From Mesorhizobium sp. WSM3859 (GTDB lineage: Bacteria > Pseudomonadota > Alphaproteobacteria > Rhizobiales > Rhizobiaceae): DNA of 64,000 nt. The notes under the pieces were generated by a model that saw nothing but the letters and a program-made list of their open reading frames with translations, did no database searches and had not been told where the DNA came from. The position numbers and the translations under genes are program-made. Below, piece after piece: positions 7,902 to 15,871 of the stretch. Location of the stretch: positions 1 to 64,000 of the forward strand of contig NZ_NSGG01000003.1 of assembly GCF_002295065.1 (NCBI RefSeq), read 5' to 3'. Positions within the stretch are counted from its first letter, which is position 1; every line of letters begins with the position of its first letter.

Positions 7902-10574
7902 ATGCGTTCAGGCGCTTCAGCACCGCTCGCGCTGACCGATACGGGGCACGGCATCCAGGCATTCGCGCGACGCCAGGTCGGGCGGCTGGTCGGCGCCGGG
8001 CTGTTCCTGTTCACCGCCTTCGGCATCGCGGCTTTGGCCACGTGGAACGTTGCCGACCCGAGCTTCTCGCACGCCACCAGCAACGTCGTCACCAATGCCA
8101 TGGGCTATGCTGGTGCTGTGTTCTCCGACCTTGCCATGCAGTTCTTCGGCCTTGCCGCCGTCGCCGGGTTGGTGCCGACGGTGATCTGGGGCTTTCTGCT
8201 CTTCACTGCGCGCGGCGTCGACAAATTGCCGAAGCGCGGCTTCGCTTGGTTCGGCTTTGCGCTTCTGGCCGCGGCTATCGCCGGCTGCGTGACGCCCCCC
8301 AACACCTGGCCGCTGCCGACCGGACTGGGCGGCGTCTTCGGCGACATGGTGCTGAAGATCCCCGGCATCGCGGTCGGCGGTTACCCGAAAGGGCTTTTCG
8401 CGACGATCATCGCGGTCGTCCTCGCCGCGCCGATGTCGTGGCTGTTTGCCTATGGCTCGGCGCTTATCGTGCGCAAGAACGGCTTCGCCGTCATGGAGCG
8501 CAGCGCCGCGCCCGATCCGCGCGAGCAGGACCAGATGCTGTTCGACGAGGATGAGGACGAGGGCGATGAGGGAATACTCGCGCTCGGCGCCGTCACCCAT
8601 TGGTGGCTGTCGTTCCGCGCCTTCCTGCACCGCCGCGCGGCGCGCCGCAGGCGCGAGCGCGACGAGTTGGAGCCGCCGATGCAGCCCAAGGCCAGCGCCT
8701 GGCGGCGCGCCGCCGAGCGCGTCGAATCGGCCGAATTCGCCGAAAGCCGGGTGAGCCCGGGCGGCCGCGCCCGTGTCGAGCCGGAATTCTTTGCCGCCAT
8801 GGTCAATGACCGCAGCGCCTTGGTCGATCCCGTGGACCAGGATATTTTCGACGACGAGCAGGACGAGGACGTCGACCTTGACGATTTTGACGAGGCGCCT
8901 GCTTCGCGGCGCGGCGCGGCGGCCAGGGTGCGGAACTTCCGCTCGGATGCCGCGACCCGCGTCGAGGCGCCGGCGGCGCGGCCGGTGCCGGGCGCCCGTG
9001 TCCAGCGCGAGGCGCAGACCTCGCTGATCGGTTCCGACACGTTCGAGATGCCGTCGCTGCATTTCCTGTCCGAGCCGAAGAATGTCGCCAAGGATCCAAG
9101 CCTGTCGAAGGACGCCCTGGAGCAGAACGCGCGTCTGCTCGAGGGCGTGCTGGAGGATTTCGGCGTCAAGGGCGAGATCATCCATGTCCGCCCCGGTCCG
9201 GTCGTGACGCTCTACGAGCTGGAGCCGGCGCCCGGCATCAAGTCCTCGCGCGTCATCGGCCTGTCCGACGACATCGCGCGCTCGATGAGCGCGATCGCCT
9301 GCCGCGTCGCGGTGGTGCCCGGCCGCAACGCCATCGGTATCGAGCTGCCCAACGCCAAGCGCGAGACGGTCTATCTCAGAGAGATCATGGCGAGCCGCGA
9401 CTTCGAGACGACGAAGGCAAAGCTGGCGCTGGCGCTCGGCAAGACCATCAACGGCGAGGCCGTCATCGTCGACATCGCCAAGATGCCGCACGTGCTGGTC
9501 GCCGGCACCACCGGCTCGGGCAAGTCGGTCGCCATCAACACGATGATCCTGTCGCTGCTCTACCGGATGACGCCGCAGGAATGCCGGCTGATCATGATCG
9601 ACCCGAAGATGCTCGAGCTCTCGGTCTATGACGGCATCCCGCATCTGCTGACGCCGGTCGTCACCGACCCGAAAAAGGCGGTCGTCGCGCTGAAATGGAC
9701 CGTGCGCGAGATGGAGGACCGCTACCGCAAGATGTCCAAGGTCGGCGTGCGCAACATCGACGGTTTTAACGCACGCGTCCAGCAAGCGGAGAAAAAGGGC
9801 GAGAGGATCTCGCGCACGGTGCAGACCGGCTTCGACCGCCAGACCGGCGAGGCGATCTACGAGACCGAGAATCTCGATCTCGAGCCGATGCCCTATATCG
9901 TGGTCATCATCGACGAGATGGCCGACCTGATGATGGTGGCCGGCAAGGATATCGAGGGCGCGGTGCAGCGCCTGGCGCAGATGGCGCGTGCCGCCGGCAT
10001 CCATGTCATCATGGCGACGCAACGTCCCTCGGTCGACGTCATCACCGGCACCATCAAGGCCAATTTCCCGACCCGCATCTCCTTCCAGGTGACGTCGAAG
10101 ATCGACAGCCGCACCATCCTCGGCGAGCAGGGCGCGGAACAGCTGCTCGGCATGGGCGACATGCTCTACATGGCCGGCGGCGGTCGCATCCAGCGCGTCC
10201 ACGGCCCGTTCGTCTCGGACGACGAGGTCGAGCGGATCGTCGCGCATCTCAAACTGCAGGGCGTGCCGGAATATCTCGACGCCATCACGGAGGACGATGA
10301 GGAAGAGGACGAGGACAGTCCTTCCGGCAAGGGCGGTTCCGGCGGCGGTGGCGGCGGCAATTTCGAAGATTCCGACGATCCTTACGACCAGGCGGTGGCG
10401 GTGGTGCTGCGCGACGGCAAGGCTTCGACCAGCTACATCCAGCGGCGGCTCGGCATCGGCTACAACCGCGCCGCCTCGATCATCGAGAAGATGGAGAAGG
10501 AAGGCATTGTCGGCCCGGCCAACCATGCCGGCAAACGCGAGATTTTGGTGCCCACGGAGGACGACAAGTTCTAG
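7902..10574 (+). CDS. ftsK: DNA translocase FtsK
   Basis: The 890-residue product couples chromosome segregation to septation by pumping DNA at the division site. The N-terminus has four membrane helices (about residues 25-190), then an acidic, low-complexity linker, then the RecA-like motor. The motor holds Walker A (GTTGSGKS), Walker B ([13 protein letters not shown]) and the [10 protein letters not shown] segment. A C-terminal winged-helix gamma domain follows a glycine-rich spacer and reads [23 protein letters not shown]. The frame is open to an ATG at 7803, but GGGGAAGAGG before the ATG at 7902 and a CtrA box overlapping the upstream frame favour the later start. Palindromic element C begins three bases after the stop codon. 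Confidence 0.96.
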   Translation: MRSGASAPLALTDTGHGIQAFARRQVGRLVGAGLFLFTAFGIAALATWNVADPSFSHATSNVVTNAMGYAGAVFSDLAMQFFGLAAVAGLVPTVIWGFLLFTARGVDKLPKRGFAWFGFALLAAAIAGCVTPPNTWPLPTGLGGVFGDMVLKIPGIAVGGYPKGLFATIIAVVLAAPMSWLFAYGSALIVRKNGFAVMERSAAPDPREQDQMLFDEDEDEGDEGILALGAVTHWWLSFRAFLHRRAARRRRERDELEPPMQPKASAWRRAAERVESAEFAESRVSPGGRARVEPEFFAAMVNDRSALVDPVDQDIFDDEQDEDVDLDDFDEAPASRRGAAARVRNFRSDAATRVEAPAARPVPGARVQREAQTSLIGSDTFEMPSLHFLSEPKNVAKDPSLSKDALEQNARLLEGVLEDFGVKGEIIHVRPGPVVTLYELEPAPGIKSSRVIGLSDDIARSMSAIACRVAVVPGRNAIGIELPNAKRETVYLREIMASRDFETTKAKLALALGKTINGEAVIVDIAKMPHVLVAGTTGSGKSVAINTMILSLLYRMTPQECRLIMIDPKMLELSVYDGIPHLLTPVVTDPKKAVVALKWTVREMEDRYRKMSKVGVRNIDGFNARVQQAEKKGERISRTVQTGFDRQTGEAIYETENLDLEPMPYIVVIIDEMADLMMVAGKDIEGAVQRLAQMARAAGIHVIMATQRPSVDVITGTIKANFPTRISFQVTSKIDSRTILGEQGAEQLLGMGDMLYMAGGGRIQRVHGPFVSDDEVERIVAHLKLQGVPEYLDAITEDDEEEDEDSPSGKGGSGGGGGGNFEDSDDPYDQAVAVVLRDGKASTSYIQRRLGIGYNRAASIIEKMEKEGIVGPANHAGKREILVPTEDDKF

Positions 10575-10576
10575 CT

Positions 10577-10720
10577 AGGGCTTGTCGAGATTCAGGTGAG
10601 GCCGGCCTGCAAATGGCGGGTTCCTGCGCTTCCGGTGCTCACGTACGAAAAGTACGCTCCGCTCCGGTTCTCGGAACCCATCATTTTCGACTCGGCCTGA
10701 CCTGAATCTCGACAAGCCCT
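10577..10720. repeat. stop-associated palindromic element, copy C
   Basis: The left arm (10577-10597) and right arm (10700-10720) are perfect 21-base inverted repeats. The inner part, GAGATTCAGGT, is shared with the other copies. The outer part, AGGGCTTGTC, is unique to this copy but still matched on the other side. The interior keeps CTGCGCTTCCGG, the CGTAC-GAAAA-GTACG hairpin and TTCTCGGAA. It lies between ftsK and the LolA-like gene and probably ends ftsK transcription. Confidence 0.9.
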
Positions 10721-10859
10721 GGCCTGACTAGACGTAGGGGTCAGCAAGCAACCGGAAATCGTCTGGCGCGTTTGTGCGAAGTTGTCGCGCACCCGCCAAA
10801 CTTAGGCCCTAGTGGGAGTCCAGATACTGCCACGACACGAAACACAGGAAGTGACCGGC

Positions 10860-11528
10860 ATGAACACCCAGACCGAATTCGCCATCACCCGCCGCCAGGT
10901 CCTCGGCCTCGGCTTGATGCTTGGCGGAGCTGCCGCGCTCAACCTTGTGCCCGGCTACCAGCTTGTGGCGGCCGCGCAGGCGGCGGTGCCGCCGGCGGCG
11001 CAGAAGATCGCCGATCATTTCTCCTCGGTGAAGTCGATGAGCGGCGAGTTCGTGCAGTTCGGCCCGAAAGGCGAGCAGACCGGCGGCAAGTTCTTCCTGG
11101 AGCGTCCCGGCAAGATCCGCTTCAACTATGACGGTTCGTCGAACTTCCGCGTCATCTCCGACGGCAAGTCGGTGGTGATCCTCAACAAGAAGCTCAACAC
11201 CTCCGATCTCTACCCGCTGTCGAAGACGCCGCTGAAGCTGCTGCTCGACGACCGGATCGACCTCTCCGGCGGGCGCGTCAAGGCCGTCAAGGAAGAGGAC
11301 GACCTCACGACCATCAAGCTTTCCGACAAGTCGGTCTTCGGCAATGCCATGATCACCATGATGTTCGACCCGAGGACCTACGATCTGCGCCAGTGGACGA
11401 TCACTGACGCTCAAGGGAAAGACACCACGGTGATGATCTTCAACACCAAGGAAGGCGTCAGCTTCCCGCCCGACACGTTCGCGATCGATTATACAGCGAA
11501 CCGCGAACTGAATACGAAGACCCGGTAG
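10860..11528 (+). CDS. lolA: LolA-like outer-membrane lipoprotein carrier protein
   Basis: The 222-residue exported protein fits the LolA family, periplasmic chaperones that carry lipoproteins to the outer membrane. Support comes from KIADHFSSVKSMSGEFVQFG, the GGKFFLERPGKIRF segment that builds the hydrophobic cavity, and the late DPRTYDLRQWTITDAQGKDT. The signal region reads ITRRQVLGLGLMLGGAA, with a twin-arginine-like RRQVLG rather than a simple Sec start. The frame could begin at a GTG 16 codons earlier. The ATG at 10860 has CAGGAAGTGA ahead and is preferred. Palindrome C lies upstream; palindrome D begins on its stop codon. Confidence 0.88.
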   Translation: MNTQTEFAITRRQVLGLGLMLGGAAALNLVPGYQLVAAAQAAVPPAAQKIADHFSSVKSMSGEFVQFGPKGEQTGGKFFLERPGKIRFNYDGSSNFRVISDGKSVVILNKKLNTSDLYPLSKTPLKLLLDDRIDLSGGRVKAVKEEDDLTTIKLSDKSVFGNAMITMMFDPRTYDLRQWTITDAQGKDTTVMIFNTKEGVSFPPDTFAIDYTANRELNTKTR

Positions 11529-11674
11529 ATTCAGGTGAGGCCGGCCTGCAAATGGCGGTCTCCTGCGCTTCCGGTGCTCACGTACTTTAAGTACGCTCCG
11601 CTCCGGTTCTCGGAAACCACCTTGTTTGGTCGCTTCGCGCCCGTCTTCGACTCCGACTCGGCCTGACCTGAATC
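11528..11674. repeat. stop-associated palindromic element, copy D
   Basis: Copy D starts on the last base of the lolA TAG stop (11526-11528). Its arms are GATTCAGGT and ACCTGAATC. The inner hairpin is CGTAC-TTTAA-GTACG: the stem is the same as in the other copies but the loop is changed, which argues that the stem is what is kept. The TTCTCGGAA, CTTCGCGCCC and GTCTTCGACTCCGACTCGG blocks are present. Confidence 0.87.
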
Positions 11675-11770
11675 GGGGCCGCTGGTGCAAGATAGCCGCG
11701 GCATAGGTTGGCTTGTCTTTCCGGCGCTCGGCTGGCACTAGTTCGGCGACTCCTTTCCGGACCCGCCTGA

Positions 11771-12577
11771 ATGCCGTTCACCATCGCCACCTGGAACATC
11801 AACTCCGTGCGCCTGCGCATGCCGATCGTCGAGCGGCTGCTGAAGGAGCGCGCGCCCGACGTGCTCTGCCTGCAGGAAACCAAGGTACCGGACGAGCTCT
11901 TCCCGGAGAAGGCATTCCGCAAGGCGGGCTACGAGCACATCCTGTTCCACGGCCAGAAGGGATATCACGGCGTGGCCACCGTGGCGCGCCGGCCGATCGA
12001 ACTGGTCGAGAAGCGGCGCTTCTGCGAGATCGACGACAGCCGGCATCTGTCGGTCAGGGTCCAGGCGGGCGGCAAGTCGGTGCTGGTGCATAATTTCTAT
12101 GTGCCGGCCGGCGGCGACGAGCCGGATCCGGAGATCAACCGCAAATTCCGGCATAAGCTCGACTTCGTTTACGAAATGAACTCCGTGCCGGCGAGCGGCG
12201 ACGAATCGTCAGCCTCGATCCTGGTCGGCGACCTGAACATCGCGCCGCTGGAGCATGACGTCTGGTCGCACAAGCAATTGCTCAACGTCGTCAGCCACAC
12301 GCCGGTCGAGACGACAAATTTCGAGGCGATGCGCAAGGCCGGCGGGTGGGTCGACCTGATGCGGTTCAACGTGCCCGCCGAGCAGAAGCTCTACACCTGG
12401 TGGAGCTATCGCGCGAAAGACTGGGAAGCGTCGAACCGCGGCCGCCGCCTCGACCATGTCTGGTCGTCCGCCAATCTGGTGCCGAGCTTCAAAGGCTACG
12501 AGATCCTGCAGGCGGCGCGAGGCTGGGAAAAGCCGTCCGACCATGTGCCGGTGATTGCGAGATTTGACTTGGATTGA
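11771..12577 (+). CDS. xthA: exodeoxyribonuclease III
   Basis: The 268-residue product is an Xth/APE1-type endonuclease-exonuclease-phosphatase enzyme that cuts at abasic sites and trims 3' ends in base excision repair. It shows the family order: TWNINSVRLR, the metal ligand in LQETKVPDELFP, the GDLNIAPLEHDVW block with the catalytic Asp and Asn, and the closing SDHVPVIARFDLD with the Asp-His pair. WWSYRAKDWEASNRGRRLDH is typical of the DNA-binding loop. The length is normal. The gene is alone between two repeats, so it is probably transcribed from its own promoter. Confidence 0.95.
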   Translation: MPFTIATWNINSVRLRMPIVERLLKERAPDVLCLQETKVPDELFPEKAFRKAGYEHILFHGQKGYHGVATVARRPIELVEKRRFCEIDDSRHLSVRVQAGGKSVLVHNFYVPAGGDEPDPEINRKFRHKLDFVYEMNSVPASGDESSASILVGDLNIAPLEHDVWSHKQLLNVVSHTPVETTNFEAMRKAGGWVDLMRFNVPAEQKLYTWWSYRAKDWEASNRGRRLDHVWSSANLVPSFKGYEILQAARGWEKPSDHVPVIARFDLD

Positions 12578-12611
12578 CGCGCTGCGGGAGATGGCGGCGC
12601 TGGCGTTCGGT

Positions 12612-12838
12612 CGTCATCCACGGGCGGAGCAAGGAGCGAAGCGACGCGCGTAGACCCGAGGATCCATTCCGTTACCTGCGTCGAAGGATGCAACGATGCA
12701 GAACGGGGGTAATTCTCTCCCCACATCGATCTTCGCCTGGAAACCACATTCTGCAACGCGGCAACGCCTCAACGTCACGGAATGGATTCCAGGGGTCTGC
12801 GCGCGTCGCTTCGCTCCTTGCTCCGCCCTGGAATGACG
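12612..12838. repeat. nested-hairpin mosaic repeat, copy 2
   Basis: The modules follow the same order as at 3001-3180: TCATCCACGGG ... CCCGAGGAT, then CCATTCCGT ... ACGGAATGG, then ATTCCAGGGGTCTGCGC ... CTCCGCCCTGGAAT. The middle module is much longer here and has its own sequence (TGCAACGATGCAGAA and TTCTGCAACG). It separates xthA from the cNMP-binding gene, which faces it. Confidence 0.7.
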
Positions 12839-12865
12839 AGCCCGCCTTGGGCCGGCTCTCGCGTA

Positions 12866-13321
12866 TCAGCCCATAAACCGCGGCGCCAGCTGCTCGATGC
12901 GGGCGATCATCTGCTGGAATTCCTCCAGGATGCGCTCATGCAACAGGACCGCGATCTCCGGATATTCTTCCAGGATTCGGTGGAACATCTTGCGGCTCAG
13001 CCGGATCACTTCCGAATCGACCGCGGCGGAGGCGCTGGTCAGCCGGTTGGTGTCGGCGATCAGCGCCAGTTCGCTCAGCATGGTGCCCGGACCCGCAGTG
13101 CCGATCGGGACGCGTTCGCCCCCCAGCTCCCGATAGAGCGTGATCAAGCCGCTGACCACGATGTAGGCAGAGTCGGCGACGTCGTCCTCGCGGTAGAGCT
13201 TGTGGTCGGCCTGCAGCAGGGTGGTCTCGGCGCCGAAAGCGAGCAGACGCAACTGTTCCTGCGTGAAGCCCTGGAAAAGCTTCACACCGGACAGGATGCG
13301 GATGTCGTCATCCAGCGCCAT
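12866..13321 (-). CDS. cyclic-nucleotide-binding domain protein
   Basis: The 151-residue product is almost entirely one CAP-type cNMP-binding beta roll: VKLFQGFTQEQLRLLAF, then YREDDVADSAYIVVSGLITLYR, then PGTMLSELALIADTNRLTSASAAVD. The phosphate-binding cassette position reads SELALIADTNRLTSA, so the usual arginine is displaced to the segment end and true nucleotide binding is not certain. There is no DNA-binding helix-turn-helix. It lies beside, and in the same direction as, a CenR/OtpR-like response regulator. From memory, Brucella OtpR also has a protein of this kind next to its gene. A RIME-like repeat separates the two, so they may not share a transcript. Confidence 0.85.
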   Translation of the reverse strand: MALDDDIRILSGVKLFQGFTQEQLRLLAFGAETTLLQADHKLYREDDVADSAYIVVSGLITLYRELGGERVPIGTAGPGTMLSELALIADTNRLTSASAAVDSEVIRLSRKMFHRILEEYPEIAVLLHERILEEFQQMIARIEQLAPRFMG

Positions 13322-13497
13322 CCTAGCTGTGTCCCCGAGCGGTCAGTCCAGTCCCTCCTTTGGAGCGGCGCGCCCTCCTGGGCGCGCGAAAAACGCTCCA
13401 CCATGCATCGTGCGATGCTTGCAACGAGCCGATCCATCACCCTCCAGCACCAGGATCGTACCCGAAGCGGTCCCGCCCGACCGCTCTCATCTCTTTT

Positions 13498-13575
13498 GGC
13501 TCAATTCCGGACGGAAGGCTACGGCGAAGCCGCCAAGCTCAACCGTTTCGTAGTTTTCCTGGAATTGCTTTAGAT
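13498..13575. repeat. RIME-like palindrome, variant copy
   Basis: The ends are CTCAATTCCGGACGGAAGG and TTTTCCTGGAATTGCTT, as in the copies at 22667 and 59821. The interior is replaced by a separate small hairpin (GGCTACGGCGAAGCCG) and CAACCGTTTCG. It ends about ten bases before the stop codon of the response-regulator gene. Confidence 0.6.
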
Positions 13576-13585
13576 CATGAAGTGT

Positions 13586-14269
13586 TTAAGGAACCAGCTT
13601 GTAGCCGCCGCTTTCTGTCACAAGAATTTCGGCATTGGAAGGATCGCGCTCGATCTTCTGGCGCAACCGGTAGACATGGGTCTCCAGCGTGTGCGTGGTG
13701 ACGCCGGAATTGTAGCCCCATACCTCTTCCAAAAGCACGTCGCGCGTCACCACCTTCTGGTCGGCGCGATAGAGATATTTGATGATCGAAGCTTCCTTCT
13801 CGGTCAGCCGCACCTTGGCGCCGCGTGGGTCGATCAAGAGCTTCTGGCTCGGCTTGAACGTGTAGGGTCCGACCGAGAACGTGGCGTCCTCGCTCTGCTC
13901 ATGCTGGCGAAGTTGGGCGCGGATGCGCGCGAGCAGCACGGCGAAGCGGAATGGCTTGGTGACATAATCGTTGGCCCCGGCCTCAAGACCCAGAATCGTG
14001 TCTGAATCGGTGTCATGGCCGGTCAGCATGATGATCGGCGCCTTGTAGCCGCCCTTGCGCAGGATCTTCACCGCCTCGCGGCCATCCATGTCGGGCAAGC
14101 CAACATCCATGACGAGCAGATCGACAACGCCGCTGCGCGCCGCGGCCACGCCTTTTGCGGCGGTCGACTCCTGCTGGACGTCGAATTCCTCGTAGAGCGC
14201 CAGCTGCTCGACCAGAGTGGCGCGCAGGTCGTCGTCGTCATCGACGATCAGGATGGTGCGTGATGTCAT
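13586..14269 (-). CDS. cenR: OmpR-type response regulator, CenR/OtpR-like
   Basis: The 227-residue product has a receiver domain (residues 1-120) with acidic pocket DDDDD at 10-14, phosphoacceptor Asp55 in DLLVMDVGLPDMDG, the Thr at TGHD and Lys in KPFRF. The OmpR winged-helix effector covers about 125-227 (LTEKEASIIKYLYRADQKVVTRD, THTLETHVYRLRQKIE, GGYKLVP). The whole sequence resembles the alphaproteobacterial envelope regulator known as CenR (OtpR in Brucella), as I recall it; that name is a moderate-confidence assignment. No sensor kinase gene is adjacent, so it is an orphan here. The neighbouring cNMP-binding protein supports the OtpR-like context. Confidence 0.85.
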   Translation of the reverse strand: MTSRTILIVDDDDDLRATLVEQLALYEEFDVQQESTAAKGVAAARSGVVDLLVMDVGLPDMDGREAVKILRKGGYKAPIIMLTGHDTDSDTILGLEAGANDYVTKPFRFAVLLARIRAQLRQHEQSEDATFSVGPYTFKPSQKLLIDPRGAKVRLTEKEASIIKYLYRADQKVVTRDVLLEEVWGYNSGVTTHTLETHVYRLRQKIERDPSNAEILVTESGGYKLVP

Positions 14270-14368
14270 GGGATATCAATCCGTTGTTTTAAAAAGAATA
14301 TTCAGTTGACCTCCCCCCATTTATGCGGAAGCTCACCGGCGCAACAGCCGATCACAGTGATTTGTTCC

Positions 14369-14953
14369 GTGACCCGATCATACAAGAAAAAACGCGCGCG
14401 CAATGAGGCGGGCGCATTTTTGCCGAAGGGCTTGCGCGTTTTGGTGGTGCGCGCGCGCCCTGGCAACCCCGCGCAAGGCTTCCTGCAGGCCGGCAAAACG
14501 GTGTTTCCCTGCGCCCTGGGGCGCAACGGCATTACCGCCAACAAGCATGAAGGAGACGGCGCGACGCCGCTGGCGTCAATGCGCATCCTGTCGGGCTATT
14601 TCCGGGGCGATCACTTCCCGGGCGGGCGCAAGACGAGGCTGCCGATGGCGCCGATCGGTCCGGATCTCGGCTGGTGCGAGGTGCCGGACGACCGCAACTA
14701 CAACCGGCCGGTGAAGATCCCCTATGGCGCGAGCCATGAGCGGATGAAGCGCGACGACCGGCTCTACGATGTCTGCCTGGTGCTCGACTGGAACATCGCG
14801 CCGCGCTTGCGCGGGCGCGGCAGCGCGATCTTCTTCCATCTGGCGCGGCCGGGCTTCACGCCGACGCTAGGCTGCGTGGCGGTGACGGCGCGGACCATGG
14901 CGAGGCTGCTTCCGTTGCTGTCGGACAGGACGGTGGTGAAGGTGGTGAGGTAG
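14369..14953 (+). CDS. L,D-transpeptidase (YkuD) family protein
   Basis: The product, about 194 residues, carries the YkuD core: VRARPGNPAQGFLQAGKTVFPCALGRNG, then DGATPLASMRIL, and the catalytic block GSAIFFHLARPGFTPTLGCVAV with histidine and nucleophilic cysteine. YkuD enzymes cross-link peptidoglycan or attach lipoproteins to it. This short branch has no signal peptide or membrane helix that I can see, which is usual for the group but leaves its site of action unclear. The start is uncertain: the frame is open to a TTG at 14306, and GTG codons at 14357 and 14369 are both possible. I chose the latter because family members begin shortly before the KGLRVLVV strand. It converges on the GFA gene, with palindrome E between. 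Confidence 0.8.
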   Translation: MTRSYKKKRARNEAGAFLPKGLRVLVVRARPGNPAQGFLQAGKTVFPCALGRNGITANKHEGDGATPLASMRILSGYFRGDHFPGGRKTRLPMAPIGPDLGWCEVPDDRNYNRPVKIPYGASHERMKRDDRLYDVCLVLDWNIAPRLRGRGSAIFFHLARPGFTPTLGCVAVTARTMARLLPLLSDRTVVKVVR

Positions 14954-15010
14954 GGTGAGGCCGGCCTGCAAGTTCGGCTACTTCGCGTCTCCGGCCGGCC
15001 TGACCTAGCC
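14951..15010. repeat. stop-associated palindromic element, copy E (deleted)
   Basis: This short copy starts exactly on the TAG stop of the YkuD gene (14951-14953), as TAGGGTGAGGCCGGCCTGCAA, shortened here: its arms are TAGGGTGAGGCCGG and CCGGCCTGACCTA. The central hairpin and the TTCGACTCC block are gone; only TTCGGCTACTTCGCGTCT remains. The right arm also supplies the stop codon (complement of 15005-15007) of the gene arriving from the other side. Confidence 0.75.
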
Positions 15011-15401
15011 TTTCGTGTAGTCAGGTCCAAAATGTGTCGGCAGGCCGTCGGCGAGTTTCACCCAGGGGAGCTTCTCTTCAAAAGCGACATGCAGCGTGGG
15101 CGCGAATTTCTCCGGCTCCTCCATCGCCGCGGCAAAGAAATGCATGACGTCGGACATCTTCTTCGAGCGGAAGGACAGCGGCGTACCGCAGCGATCGCAA
15201 AATGTTCTTTCGACGCCGGGAGAAGAATTGAAAACCTTTGGCGGCTCGGCGAGCCACCCATTGGCCGTCCAGGACGCCGATGTAAGTAGTCATCGGCGCA
15301 GAACATTGCCGCCGGCAACTTTCACAATGACAGACCACGCAGGCCTGTGCCGGACCATCGACTTCGAAAGCAACGGCGCCGCATAGGCAGTGGCCACGCA
15401 T
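15005..15401 (-). pseudogene. GFA-family (glutathione-dependent formaldehyde-activating-like) protein, frameshifted
   Basis: The ATG at 15401 has AAGGAGA six bases upstream. The first frame reads a clear GFA start with zinc ligands: MRGHCLCGAVAFEVDG and CHCESCRRQ, up to TYIGVLDGQ. From about 15265 the rest of the family continues one frame away: LAEPPKVFNSSPG, FCDRCGTPLSFRSKKM, MHFFAAAMEEPEKFAP, to a TAG at 15005-15007. The span of 397 bases has one surplus base. I infer a one-base insertion and a broken gene, or a sequencing error. GFA proteins are zinc enzymes that take thiol-type substrates; the substrate here is unknown. Confidence 0.78.
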
Positions 15402-15477
15402 GTGAATTCTCCTTCCATTGATCGACCCGCTGGCGCTAAAGCCCGTCATGCCGGTGAAAGCGCCAGCGGTGTATGCA

Positions 15478-15741
15478 TCAGCGGTGGGATCGATGCGGAG
15501 GCTGCCAGCCGGTGTCCAGCAAGCCGATGCGGCCAAGCTCGCGGTCCATTGCCTTCGAGACATCTTGGCGCTCGGCACCGATGTCACGCAGCAGGTCGTC
15601 GGAAAGATCCTCGAGCGATTCAAAGGGAGGCCGGGCGGCGACGCGGGCCTGACGCAGCCAGTCACGTGCTGAACGCAGCCAAAGGGTGAAGCTGGAGGGT
15701 GATTTCAGGGTGGTGCAAGACTTCAGAACGATCTCGGTCAT
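15478..15741 (-). CDS. DUF1127-like small protein
   Basis: The 87-residue product contains the DUF1127 pattern in SLEDLSDDLLRDIGAERQDV, where an LSD-x-LLRDIG motif follows an arginine-rich helix. Small proteins with this domain are common in Rhizobiales. Some help RNA turnover and phosphate or stress responses in related bacteria, but nothing here points to a particular role. The C-terminal tail LDTGWQPPHRSHR extends past the domain. The gene is divergent from the LysR gene at 15872 and shares about 130 bases of promoter with it. Confidence 0.7.
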   Translation of the reverse strand: MTEIVLKSCTTLKSPSSFTLWLRSARDWLRQARVAARPPFESLEDLSDDLLRDIGAERQDVSKAMDRELGRIGLLDTGWQPPHRSHR

Positions 15742-15871
15742 GGCTCTATCCGTGTTCTCCGGATATCAAATCCGGTTTGATGGTGTTTCGATGAAGCCAT
15801 GATGCCGAATTGAAAAACAAACGGGAAACGAGTAGTTCTTTTCTGATCATCAAGTTTTATTTGGAGATCAT

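Noticed and set aside
7917..10526. 869-codon open frame opposite ftsK
   Set aside because: Typical shadow of a GC-rich gene; rich in His, Arg and Asp, no domain.
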